Assembly: GCA_963605745.1 (NCBI GenBank)
Contig: CAVCWT010000005.1
Span: forward strand, 29,064 to 93,063
DNA: 64,000 bases
Direction of reading: 5' to 3'
Source: CAG-791 sp963605745
GTDB taxonomy: Bacteria; Bacillota; Clostridia; Lachnospirales; Lachnospiraceae
Below are positions 16,880 through 24,644 of this stretch, piece by piece. The notes beneath the pieces were generated by a model, which saw nothing but the letters and a program-made list of their open reading frames with translations, was not told the DNA's origin and did not search any database. Position 1 is the first letter of the stretch. Each line of letters begins with the position of its first letter. The translations under genes were made by a program, and so were the position numbers.

Positions 16880-16964
16880 GGATCGGAGCCGGAGCAGACT
16901 GTGAGAGCAGGCAATGTAAGGGCCGACCGATCCCCTCCTGCGTTTTTATGAAGGAGGTTTTTTT
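16880..16964 (+). terminator. Expression platform of the thiT TPP riboswitch
   Basis: GGATCGG (16880-16886) can pair with CCGATCC (16927-16933). A second hairpin, CCTCCT (16934-16939) with AGGAGG (16952-16957), is followed by seven T and directly abuts the thiT ATG, so it could act as a terminator and also mask the ribosome binding site. A competing GGCTC/GAGCC hairpin overlaps 16874-16890. The exact switch is not certain. Confidence 0.6.
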
Positions 16965-17630
16965 ATGTCACTTTTTGCAACGCTTGCCGAAGACGGCAGC
17001 TATTCACTCACCGGTGCGGGTTACACCGTCCTGGTTCTCATTATGCTGGCCCTGCTCCTTGTGGCCTGCTATGTCACAAAGGCAGATCAGAAGGGCAAAA
17101 CAGGAACGCGCCGCCTTGTATTTTCTGCTATGGCCATGGCTCTTGCCTTCGTTACCAGCTTTATCAAATTCCTGAGCCTTCCCATGGGCGGCAGCATCAC
17201 GTTATTTTCCATGTTCTTTATTTGCCTCATCGGTTACTGGTACGGCCTTCGCTCAGGACTGATGGCAGCGGTTGCCTACGGTATTTTGCAGCTGGTGACA
17301 GGACCGTATATCATCAGCATGCCGCAGATGCTGTGTGATTATATCTTTGCTTTTGGTGCGTTGGGACTGTCCGGAATCTTCAGCAATTCCAGATACGGTC
17401 TGGTAAAGGGGTATCTGGTCGGTGTGGCAGGACGATTCGTGTTTGCCTTTTTGTCCGGTTTGATCTTCTTTGGTCAGTATGCACCGGAAGGAATGAGCCC
17501 CGCAGTGTATTCGGCGTCGTATAATGGAATCTATATCTTTACAGAGGCGATCATTACGGTAATCATTATCCTGCTCCCGCCGGTGGCCAAGGCCCTTACC
17601 CGCTGCAAGACGCTGGCAACGCAGGAATAG
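16965..17630 (+). CDS. thiT: ECF transporter S component ThiT (thiamine uptake)
   Basis: A 221-residue membrane protein with about seven hydrophobic stretches. The central and C-terminal parts carry ThiT features: LAFVTSFIKFLSLPMGGSIT, then GYWYGLRSGLMAAVAYGILQ and YDYIFAFGALG-like CDYIFAFGALGLSG, which hold the aromatic thiamine-binding residues. A first extra helix with a short Lys-rich linker precedes this core. AAGGAGG seven bases upstream sets the start. It is controlled by its own TPP riboswitch. The ECF energizing module must be encoded elsewhere. Confidence 0.95.
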   Translation: MSLFATLAEDGSYSLTGAGYTVLVLIMLALLLVACYVTKADQKGKTGTRRLVFSAMAMALAFVTSFIKFLSLPMGGSITLFSMFFICLIGYWYGLRSGLMAAVAYGILQLVTGPYIISMPQMLCDYIFAFGALGLSGIFSNSRYGLVKGYLVGVAGRFVFAFLSGLIFFGQYAPEGMSPAVYSASYNGIYIFTEAIITVIIILLPPVAKALTRCKTLATQE

Positions 17631-17670
17631 ATGCGATTTTTGATGCGTGCTATCAGGAATGAGAAGGAAT

Positions 17671-18231
17671 ATGAGCAGAAAACAGCAGGCAGTCTGGACA
17701 CTTCCCAAAGAGGTCCTCGATGAAGAGGGCTACATTATTGATCAGGGGCATATGGATCAGATTCCCTTTGGCTGGTTCAGCACAAGGGAAAAGGGATGCG
17801 GCTGGATTGCAGCCTATAACCTTCTGAAGATGAACGGGCTGGAGGAGCCTCCGCAGCAGGTGCTGCGGGAGGTTCAGCGCTATGGCATGCCCGGAAAGGC
17901 GCTGGGACAGGAGCTGGTCTGGCTCCTGTTCTATCTCAAAATGAAACGCTTTCAGATTCGCATCTCCAGGCCGGGGTATCAGGGGTGCGAGGGTATTCTC
18001 AAGGAATATCCGACGGGGATTCTCATGTATCTGCATAGAAGAGGCGCACACTATGCGGCCTACCATGCAGTGGATGATAAGACCGTGCACTTATACAATG
18101 CCGTCTACCAAAAGAAAAATCACATCGTTCCGATCCGAACCTTTCTAAAGGAGCATACGGCACTGCATGGCTGCATCATGATCGGCTGCAGGCCGAAGGT
18201 AGCAGCACTGCAGTCTGCGAAAAGATCATAA
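17671..18231 (+). CDS. Hypothetical protein with papain/C39-like cysteine peptidase features
   Basis: A cytosolic protein of about 186 residues. It holds a possible Cys/His catalytic pair: Cys in TREKGCGWIAAYNLL and His in RRGAHYAAYHAVDD, followed by HLYNAVY, an arrangement resembling C39-like or papain-fold peptidases. No signal peptide or membrane helix is seen. It follows thiT by about 40 bases on the same strand, so it may be transcribed with it. Starts at 17647 (GTG), 17659 and 17671 (ATG) are all possible; none has a textbook ribosome site, and AGAAGG before 17671 decided my choice. Function unknown. Confidence 0.55.
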   Translation: MSRKQQAVWTLPKEVLDEEGYIIDQGHMDQIPFGWFSTREKGCGWIAAYNLLKMNGLEEPPQQVLREVQRYGMPGKALGQELVWLLFYLKMKRFQIRISRPGYQGCEGILKEYPTGILMYLHRRGAHYAAYHAVDDKTVHLYNAVYQKKNHIVPIRTFLKEHTALHGCIMIGCRPKVAALQSAKRS

Positions 18232-18267
18232 AAAACGCCTCAGCCGGACAAAATGGCTGAGGCGTTT
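18229..18267. terminator. Bidirectional terminator
   Basis: AAACGCCTCAGCC pairs perfectly with GGCTGAGGCGTTT. On the minus strand six T follow, so it is a strong terminator for the GDT1-family gene; it also ends the thiT transcript. Confidence 0.88.
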
Positions 18268-18326
18268 CAAAAACAGAAAATCGAGATGGGAGCTGAATCG
18301 TTCCGAATTTGCCAAAATTGTGGAAT

Positions 18327-19025
18327 CTATTTCGCATTCGTTTTTTTGTAGTACACAAGACAGGCTGCGGCAAAAACTGCTGCTGCAACGACGGTGAGAA
18401 CCAGGATCAGGGAGCCGGCGAGTGCCGTCAGACCCAGCGCCTCATAGAAGGTGTACACGCCAAAGACTGCAAAGATGGCAAAGGAGAGCTTGTTCAGGAT
18501 GCCCTCCGGAGCCTTGCTCTTTAAGAGATATCCTACGAGCATGCCGACAATGTCTGCGATGAACAGGCCGATGGAACATCCGAGCCATACGATGATGCCG
18601 ACCAGAAGGCGGCTGGAACCCGGATTGGCTGCGATCTCATTGGCACCGAAGGTGATGGCCGTGAGCTGTGTTTTGTCTCCGAGCTCTGCGATAAAGAAGG
18701 TGCAAAAGACAGCAAGAGGAGCGAATCCAATGCCGTTCTCCTTGGCCTCTTCCTCTTCATCATCCTCTGGCTTTAAAGCCGTGATAGCAAAATACATAAA
18801 GGCTGCAGCGGCAATGAATTTAATGAGCCACTCCGGAATCAGGGCCCCAACAAGGCCGCCTGCAAGGACCGCCAGTCCGTTCAGCACCAGGATGGCAACG
18901 GCGGTGCCGAGGATGATGTCCTTTAATTTAAATTTCGATGTCAGAGCGACCAGCATCAGCTGCGTCTTGTCACCCATTTCTGCAACGAACTCTGTGAACA
19001 ATACCTTTAAGAATAACAGAATCAT
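18327..19025 (-). CDS. TMEM165/GDT1 family cation exporter, probably Mn2+
   Basis: A 232-residue membrane protein with two copies of the family signature, EFVAEMGDKTQLML near the N terminus and FIAELGDKTQLTA in the second half, each within a three-helix repeat. An acidic cytoplasmic loop (PEDDEEEEAKE) separates the halves. Bacterial relatives export Mn2+ or Ca2+. It is the second gene behind a probable Mn2+-sensing riboswitch, which makes Mn2+ the better guess. A 35-base hairpin lies in the gap to the preceding gene. Confidence 0.9.
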   Translation of the reverse strand: MILLFLKVLFTEFVAEMGDKTQLMLVALTSKFKLKDIILGTAVAILVLNGLAVLAGGLVGALIPEWLIKFIAAAAFMYFAITALKPEDDEEEEAKENGIGFAPLAVFCTFFIAELGDKTQLTAITFGANEIAANPGSSRLLVGIIVWLGCSIGLFIADIVGMLVGYLLKSKAPEGILNKLSFAIFAVFGVYTFYEALGLTALAGSLILVLTVVAAAVFAAACLVYYKKTNAK

Positions 19026-19047
19026 GATGTTCTCCTTTGAGATGTGT

Positions 19048-19082
19048 CAGCTGTGAAAGTGTCATAGACACTCTCGCAGCTG
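19048..19082. repeat. Hairpin between the two exporter genes
   Basis: A 16-bp stem with one mismatch (CAGCTGTGA... with the complementary ...TCGCAGCTG) and an ATA loop. No T-run follows, so it is more likely an RNA-stability or processing hairpin than a terminator. Confidence 0.6.
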
Positions 19083-19123
19083 ATTTACATTTGTGGTTGT
19101 GCGTGCCTAACAGGACCTGCGGA

Positions 19124-20128
19124 TTACCGCATGCAGATGTATACGAGGTAAATTGCATAGAGCACGATCATCGCTGCGCCTTCGACCTTGTCGATCTTCT
19201 TTTTGGTTGCAGAGAAGATCCAGACGATAAAGGTGAAAACGAGCAGAACAACGATATCAATGATATTCTCTGTGATAACGGCAATCGGGCTGATGGTGCT
19301 GGCAATGCCAAGGACCATCAGAATGTTAAAGACGTTGGAGCCGACGGCATTGCCAAGGGCCATATCCACCTCATCCTTCCTTGCGGCAACAATGGAAGTG
19401 ACGAGCTCGGGAAGAGAGGTTCCTACCGATACAATGGTGAGGCCGACCAGCGTCTGACTCATACCAAGTTCAATGGCGATCCTGCTCGCGGTATCAACGG
19501 TCAGGTCGCCGCCAAAGGCAATGGCAGCCGCACCGCCAACGATGAACACAAGAGATTTCCAGGTGGGAAGGAGCTGAATCTCTTCATCGCTGCCGCCTTC
19601 CACAGTGGCAGCCTCGCCGCGCTTTTGTGCAGCCAGGGTCATGCGAACCAGAACGAGGATATAGCCGATAAACAGTGCAATAAAGAGAAGACCATCCAGT
19701 CGGCCCAGTGTCATGCCGCTGGCGTCTGCGATGCCAAGGAGACCAAAGACCATCAGCAATACGGCACAGATGGCAGAAAAAGGAATGTCCTTGGTAATCG
19801 TCTGACGGCTGACCGCAACCGGAGTCATAACTGCACAGACGCCGATGACGACCATCAGATTAAAGATATTGGAGCCGGTGACGTTGCTGATAGCGAGCGT
19901 GTTGTTGTTGACGATGGAGGCCGTTACCGATACGGCGGTTTCGGGAAGAGAGGTTCCCATGGCTACCACCGTCAGTCCGATGATGATGGAAGGGACGTGG
20001 AATTGTTTTGCCACGCTGCTGGCACCTTCGACAAAGAAATCGGCACCCTTGATCAAAAGGGTGAAGCCAACTACGAGCAGCACCACCACAAGGGCAATGG
20101 GGGATTGATTGATCAGATTTTCGAGCAT
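19124..20128 (-). CDS. Calcium/sodium (cation/H+) antiporter, CaCA family YrbG-type
   Basis: A 334-residue protein of the Ca2+:cation antiporter family with two five-helix repeats. The alpha-repeat motifs are clear: GTSLPETAVSVTASI with GSNIFNLMVV in the first half, and GTSLPELVTSIVAA with GSNVFNILMVLG in the second. It exchanges a divalent cation for Na+ or H+. It is the first gene after a yybP-ykoY-like element, so it may take part in Mn2+ efflux. GAGAAC-type ribosome site AAAGGAGAACTCT precedes the ATG. Confidence 0.93.
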   Translation of the reverse strand: MLENLINQSPIALVVVLLVVGFTLLIKGADFFVEGASSVAKQFHVPSIIIGLTVVAMGTSLPETAVSVTASIVNNNTLAISNVTGSNIFNLMVVIGVCAVMTPVAVSRQTITKDIPFSAICAVLLMVFGLLGIADASGMTLGRLDGLLFIALFIGYILVLVRMTLAAQKRGEAATVEGGSDEEIQLLPTWKSLVFIVGGAAAIAFGGDLTVDTASRIAIELGMSQTLVGLTIVSVGTSLPELVTSIVAARKDEVDMALGNAVGSNVFNILMVLGIASTISPIAVITENIIDIVVLLVFTFIVWIFSATKKKIDKVEGAAMIVLYAIYLVYICMR

Positions 20129-20260
20129 AGAGTTCTCCTTTATATGTGTGGGTTAATGAAACTGCAGTGTATGCCAGTCACTCACCATTTCCGATCATGA
20201 AGTCTTCGGCAGCCATCCAATTCATATCAAAATGGCAGGTGGTGAGTTATAAAAAGGTAA

Positions 20261-20285
20261 CTGTTTAGCCACATGTGCTAAACAG
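20261..20285. repeat. Short palindromic repeat sharing the closing stem of cloverleaf copy B
   Basis: CTGTTTAG and CTAAACAG flank a central CACATGTG. With the preceding GGTAA it shares a 14-base left end (GGTAACTGTTTAGC) with copy B at 16551. It looks like a copy of the closing stem without the three arms. Confidence 0.65.
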
Positions 20286-20364
20286 AGACAAAAAAGAGAC
20301 CCATGTGTACGATCGAATACGGATTCATCAGAAAATCCGTATTCGATCTGTACACATGAGTCTC
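20286..20364 (-). terminator. Long terminator of the Mn2+ riboswitch
   Basis: On the minus strand about 30 bases beginning GAGACTCATGTGTAC pair with the complementary half ending GTACACATGGGTCTC, followed by TTTTTTGTCTC. The 5' side overlaps the conserved 3' end of the aptamer (GAGAC), so the terminator competes with the aptamer. Confidence 0.85.
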
Positions 20365-20450
20365 GTTCTTTAAGATTTGCCAGGCCGGCCTTAGAACACC
20401 AACCAGGATGTTGACAAATCACACTTTTGTGCGAACTACTCCCTCACGGA
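20358..20450 (-). promoter_or_regulatory. Probable yybP-ykoY (Mn2+) riboswitch
   Basis: The minus strand shows GAGGGAGTAG, then a paired region with GTCAACATCCTGGTTG, then GGCCGGCCTGGCAAAT and the closing AACGAGAC. The GGGAGTAG and CGAGAC blocks and the GCAA segment are hallmarks of yybP-ykoY RNAs, known Mn2+ sensors. Position before two cation exporters and overlap with a long terminator agree. I could not score it against a model. Confidence 0.78.
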
Positions 20451-20466
20451 GTAAAACCACTACTAC

Positions 20467-20495
20467 GAATATCAAAGGAAGGTACAGTTAGTCAA
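20467..20495 (-). promoter_or_regulatory. Candidate promoter of the exporter operon
   Basis: Minus-strand TTGACT followed after 17 bases by ATATTC (or TATTCG with 18). It lies just upstream of the riboswitch. The rest of the 20500-20695 stretch holds only the nitroreductase leader. Confidence 0.5.
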
Positions 20496-20695
20496 GGCAA
20501 AATAAAGTTTCATCAAAGCGCGGAGTAATCCAGGTATCTTGGAGTCAAAAGGACTTTTGACCATAACAGATAATATTTGGTAATTCACTGCCGACTGGGG
20601 TAAAATAGAATGGCCTGTAAGACGTTGTTTTCACAGGAAAACGTAGTGTCATAAGTGTCATAAGAGAGGAGCTGTTGGAACAGCAGGAGGATGCC

Positions 20696-21208
20696 ATGGA
20701 TTTTGAGAAACTGAGTACGGAGAGATATTCCCTGAGAAAATACAGCGACCGGCCTGTCGAGGAAGACAAGCTGGCAAAGGTCATCGAGGCAGGACACAAT
20801 GCGCCGACGGCCTGCAATCTGCAGCCGCAGAGAATCTTTGTGATTGAGAGCAAGGAGGCTCTGGAGAAGGCAGATGAGTGCCTGGATTGCCATTTCCATT
20901 CTCCGGTGATTCTGGTTGTGGCTTACGACCCTGCCAAGGCATGGACCCGCGAAGGGGATATGAAGAACCACGGCGAGATCGATGCGACAATCGCAGCAAC
21001 CCAGATGATGCTGCAGGCAGCAGACCTTGGCCTTGGCACCTGCTACATCGGAATGTTCAGCCAGGAAAAACTCCATGCCGCATTCCCCGAGATGAAGGGA
21101 ACGGTACCGATTGCGGTCCTGACGCTGGGGTATCCTGCAGAGAATGCACATCCTGCAAGACTTCATGCGGACAGAATGCCGCTGGATGAAATGGTGGTCA
21201 GACTGTAA
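20696..21208 (+). CDS. Nitroreductase family protein
   Basis: A 170-residue FMN-dependent nitroreductase-like protein. The N-terminal FMN-binding pattern ERYSLRKYSDRPVE and the following AGHNAPTACNLQPQ are typical; GLGTCYIGMF is the second conserved block. Members reduce nitro compounds, quinones or flavins with NAD(P)H. The ATG at 20696 is chosen because AGGAGG lies five bases upstream. It is a single gene, followed by a 12-bp hairpin. Confidence 0.92.
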   Translation: MDFEKLSTERYSLRKYSDRPVEEDKLAKVIEAGHNAPTACNLQPQRIFVIESKEALEKADECLDCHFHSPVILVVAYDPAKAWTREGDMKNHGEIDATIAATQMMLQAADLGLGTCYIGMFSQEKLHAAFPEMKGTVPIAVLTLGYPAENAHPARLHADRMPLDEMVVRL

Positions 21209-21250
21209 GCGATCATCCTGGCGAAAAGGATGTTTTGACAGGATGATCGC
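21209..21250 (+). terminator. Hairpin after the nitroreductase gene
   Basis: GCGATCATCCTG pairs perfectly with CAGGATGATCGC. There is no T-run, so termination efficiency is doubtful. Confidence 0.55.
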
Positions 21251-21289
21251 AGCAATACGGAATACGAACAGGCAATCAGGAACAACGGA

Positions 21290-24200
21290 ATGAATCAGAA
21301 CATAGACAACGCAGCAGCCAATCAGAATAACAGCACAGAAAAGATGCAGCAGGAGCTGCACGGCGATTCCAAGGAGAGTACCCAAAAGATTCGTGATTTC
21401 CTATGGAGAGCAGAGACAGAGAGCGTAGATGAGATTCTGCAGGAGCTGGGTACCTTGTATCGGGCAGACAGGGCCTACGTGTTCGAGGATGATCCTTCCA
21501 AGGGGATTACCTGCAACACCTATGAGTGGTGCGCCGAGGGCATGATTCCGGAGATCGACAATCTAAAGGAAGTCTCGCTCGAAGGCATGCAGGAAATAGA
21601 GAATGTGGTTCGCAAGGGCGAGCTGGTGATTCATTCCATTGAGGATGAGCTGAATCCGGATGAGCCGCTTTATCAGCTCCTTGCACCGCAGCAGATTCAC
21701 AGTATTATCCTGGTGCCGCTCCTGTTCGGAGGCAAGATGGCCGGCTACATCGGCGTAGACAATCCGCAGGAGAATACGGATCTGTCATTGATCCTCCTGG
21801 CGGTTTCATCGATCATCAGCTCAAAGGTTTTGTATCAGCGGCATCTGGCAGAGAATGACGAATCCTTCACGGTCCTTCGTAAACTTCGCGAGCAGTATGC
21901 TACCATGTACTATGTGGATTTCGAAACGGACTACATGCATACGTACAAGACCAACGATTCCTATGAGGACAAATACGGCGTCACCACCCATTACTCGGAA
22001 TCCATGGGCGCCTATGTATGCAATGACATTGGAGAAAAGGACCGGGAACGGATGCTGCAGCAAACGCACCCTTCCTATGTTATGAATCGGTTTCAGAACG
22101 AGGAGTCCTTTGTTCTGGACTTTGAGGATACATCCTTTGGCGAAATCCGCTACTGCCAGCTGCGTTACATCAAGGCCAATGAGAGTGGAACACATGCTGT
22201 CGTCTGCGGCGAGGATGTCACAAAGGAGAAACTCGAAGAACGGAATCGGACGAGAGCTCTGGAGGAAATGCAGGATATCATCTCGGCATCCCGGATGGGA
22301 ACCTGGAGCATTGAACTGATCGAGGGAGAGGAGCCTCGCATGCGGGCGGATGATCGCATGAAAGACATTCTGGGAATTGCAGGGCAGGAGATGACACAGG
22401 AGGAAACCTATGCCTTCTGGTTCTCCCGAATCAAACCGGAGGCCGTGCAGTCCGTTCTGGACAGCGTAGAGAAAATGGAACAGGCTGGCCGTGACGAGAA
22501 TACCTATCTCTGGGTGCATCCGTTATTGGGGGAGCGGTATGTGCGTTGCGGCGGAACCTCAAGGAAGGTAGAGGGCGGCTACATTCTGCGCGGGTATCAC
22601 TACGACGCGGATGAACTCGTCCGCGAGCAGGAAAAGCAGGCAGGGCTGTTAAAGGATGCGTTGCTGGCAGCTGAGCATGCCAATCATGCCAAGACCGCCT
22701 TTCTGAACAATATGTCCCATGATATCCGTACTCCGATGAATGCCATCATCGGCTACACGGCACTGGCAGCCTCCCACATTGACAACAAGGAGCGCGTGCA
22801 GGACTATCTGTCCAAAATAACGGTATCCAGCAGCCATCTGCTCTCGCTCATCAACGATGTTCTGGATATGAGCCGTATTGAGAGCGGCAAGGTGACCATC
22901 GATGAGAAAGAGGTGCACCTTCCGGATATTCTCCATGACATCCGAACAATTACGCAGGCCAATATCAGTGCCAAGCAGCTCGATTTCTATATCGACAGCG
23001 TGGATGTGGTGCATGAGGACATCATCTGTGACAAGCTGCGGCTGGAACAGCTGATGCTGAATATCATCAGCAATGCGACGAAATTCACAAAGCCCGGCGG
23101 ATCTGTCAGCGTGCGCATCATGGAGAAGCCGTGCAGGATGGCAGGGTATGCCCATTATGAATTCCGTGTGAAGGATACCGGTATTGGTATGAGCGAGGAC
23201 TTCCAGGAACACATCTTTGAGCCCTTTACCAGGGAGCAGACAGCAACCGTCAGCGGCATTCAGGGAACCGGCCTTGGCATGGCGATCTGCAAGAATATTG
23301 TGGATATGATGGGTGGAACCATTGCGGTGAAGAGTAAGGTCGGTGTCGGGTCGGAGTTCATTGTAGGTGTAGACTTTGGAATAAACGGGAAGGCGGCTCG
23401 CTATGAGCCGGTTCCGCAGCTGCAGGGGATCCGGGCACTGGTGGCAGATGATGATTCAGATACGGCGATCAGTGTCAGCAACATGCTAAAGTCGATTGGC
23501 CTTCGCAGTGACTGGACCTTGTCCGGCAAGGAGGCTGTACTGCGCGCAAAGGTTGCTGTTCAGGAAGCGGATGAATACGGCGTCTACATCATTGACTGGC
23601 TGATGCCGGATATGAACGGTATTGAAACCGTGCGTCAGATTCGCCGCCATATCGGAGAGGATGTCCCGTTCATTATACTGACAGCATATGACTGGAGCGA
23701 TATTGAAGAGGAGGCAAAGGCGGCCGGCGTTACCGGTTTTGTGTCCAAGCCGATCTTTATGTCAGAACTCCGGGATATTCTCTCGCGTCCCTTCCGCAGA
23801 AAGTCAGAGGAAGGCGAGGAGATAGGAGCAGCGGGGAATCAAAAGGATTCGGCAAAAGGAACTGCAGATGGAGCTTGCGGTGGAGGTGCGAAGGAAGAAC
23901 ATACTCTGCAGGAACAGATGCAGGCGCTGTCCGGCAAGCATATTCTTCTGGCCGAAGACAACAAGCTGAATCAGGAGATTGCAATCGAGATTTTGGCACA
24001 ATATGGTATCACCACCGATGTGGCAGAGGATGGCAGTCAGGCGGTCGAAGCGGTCAGGAATGGAGCTCCCGGAAGGTATGACCTTATTCTGATGGATATT
24101 CAGATGCCGAAAATGGACGGCTATGCCGCAACCCGGCAGATCCGGAGTCTGGAGAATCCTGCTCTGGCACAGATTCCGATTATTGCAATGACGGCGAACG

Positions 24201-24307
24201 CTTTCGAGGAAGACAGGAAGCTCGCACTGGAGGCCGGAATGGACGGATACGTGACCAAGCCCATTGACATCCATGAGGTGCTCGAGGCAATCTGCAAGGC
24301 AGTATAG
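21290..24307 (+). CDS. Hybrid sensor histidine kinase with GAF/PAS sensors and two receiver domains
   Basis: A 1005-residue soluble hybrid kinase. Order: a GAF-like domain (about 45-185), two PAS-like regions (about 200-320 and 330-450), HisKA with the phospho-accepting His477 in NMSHDIRTPMNAIIGY, a HATPase domain with NIISNATKF and GTGLGMAICKNIV, receiver 1 with Asp769 (IIDWLMPDMNG), a linker rich in Gly/Glu, and receiver 2 with Asp936 (ILMDIQMPKMDG). No membrane helix is seen, so it senses a cytoplasmic signal. No separate response regulator lies beside it; output probably goes through phosphorelay or protein contacts. It converges on the small double-glycine peptide gene. Confidence 0.95.
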   Translation: MNQNIDNAAANQNNSTEKMQQELHGDSKESTQKIRDFLWRAETESVDEILQELGTLYRADRAYVFEDDPSKGITCNTYEWCAEGMIPEIDNLKEVSLEGMQEIENVVRKGELVIHSIEDELNPDEPLYQLLAPQQIHSIILVPLLFGGKMAGYIGVDNPQENTDLSLILLAVSSIISSKVLYQRHLAENDESFTVLRKLREQYATMYYVDFETDYMHTYKTNDSYEDKYGVTTHYSESMGAYVCNDIGEKDRERMLQQTHPSYVMNRFQNEESFVLDFEDTSFGEIRYCQLRYIKANESGTHAVVCGEDVTKEKLEERNRTRALEEMQDIISASRMGTWSIELIEGEEPRMRADDRMKDILGIAGQEMTQEETYAFWFSRIKPEAVQSVLDSVEKMEQAGRDENTYLWVHPLLGERYVRCGGTSRKVEGGYILRGYHYDADELVREQEKQAGLLKDALLAAEHANHAKTAFLNNMSHDIRTPMNAIIGYTALAASHIDNKERVQDYLSKITVSSSHLLSLINDVLDMSRIESGKVTIDEKEVHLPDILHDIRTITQANISAKQLDFYIDSVDVVHEDIICDKLRLEQLMLNIISNATKFTKPGGSVSVRIMEKPCRMAGYAHYEFRVKDTGIGMSEDFQEHIFEPFTREQTATVSGIQGTGLGMAICKNIVDMMGGTIAVKSKVGVGSEFIVGVDFGINGKAARYEPVPQLQGIRALVADDDSDTAISVSNMLKSIGLRSDWTLSGKEAVLRAKVAVQEADEYGVYIIDWLMPDMNGIETVRQIRRHIGEDVPFIILTAYDWSDIEEEAKAAGVTGFVSKPIFMSELRDILSRPFRRKSEEGEEIGAAGNQKDSAKGTADGACGGGAKEEHTLQEQMQALSGKHILLAEDNKLNQEIAIEILAQYGITTDVAEDGSQAVEAVRNGAPGRYDLILMDIQMPKMDGYAATRQIRSLENPALAQIPIIAMTANAFEEDRKLALEAGMDGYVTKPIDIHEVLEAICKAV

Positions 24308-24374
24308 AAAGGTACAGACACAGCTGCAGCGATCCTGCATGGCAGAAACGCCGCAGCTGCATGGCGTTTGGCGG

Positions 24375-24551
24375 TTATTTGCGGACCCACTTGCCGTCGT
24401 CGCCGCGTTTGTGGTTCTTGTAGAATTCCTCAAGGCCGATGCAGCGGTTGCCGCCGATGACCTCATTGAGTTCGGAATCTGTGAGTTTGGTCATTGTGTT
24501 CTCAGAGACCAGCTCCTGTGCGTTCTGTTTCTTAAGCTCCTTGTTGTTCAT
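24375..24551 (-). CDS. Small double-glycine leader peptide (bacteriocin- or pheromone-like)
   Basis: A 58-residue precursor. Residues 1-34 form a typical double-glycine leader: Lys/Glu-rich start MNNKELKKQNAQEL, then LTDSELNEVIGG, where cleavage by a C39-type peptidase would occur after Gly34. The released peptide would be 24 residues, basic, with a single Cys near its start (NRCIGLEEF) and the end DGKWVRK. AAAGGAGG lies six bases before the ATG at 24551; the open frame continues 15 codons upstream without a ribosome site. No C39 exporter or immunity gene is adjacent. A class II bacteriocin or a signalling peptide are both possible. Confidence 0.7.
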   Translation of the reverse strand: MNNKELKKQNAQELVSENTMTKLTDSELNEVIGGNRCIGLEEFYKNHKRGDDGKWVRK

Positions 24552-24644
24552 GGGAAACCTCCTTTGCGTATAATTACCATAGTATATATCACTCATATAT
24601 ACGCATTACAGTATAACTTTGTTACACAGGATAGGAGTATATGA

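Noticed and set aside
19037..20200. A 387-codon plus-strand frame opposite the CaCA antiporter
   Set aside because: The translation is His/Asp/Gly-rich and low in hydrophobic structure; the minus-strand gene carries duplicated alpha-repeat motifs.
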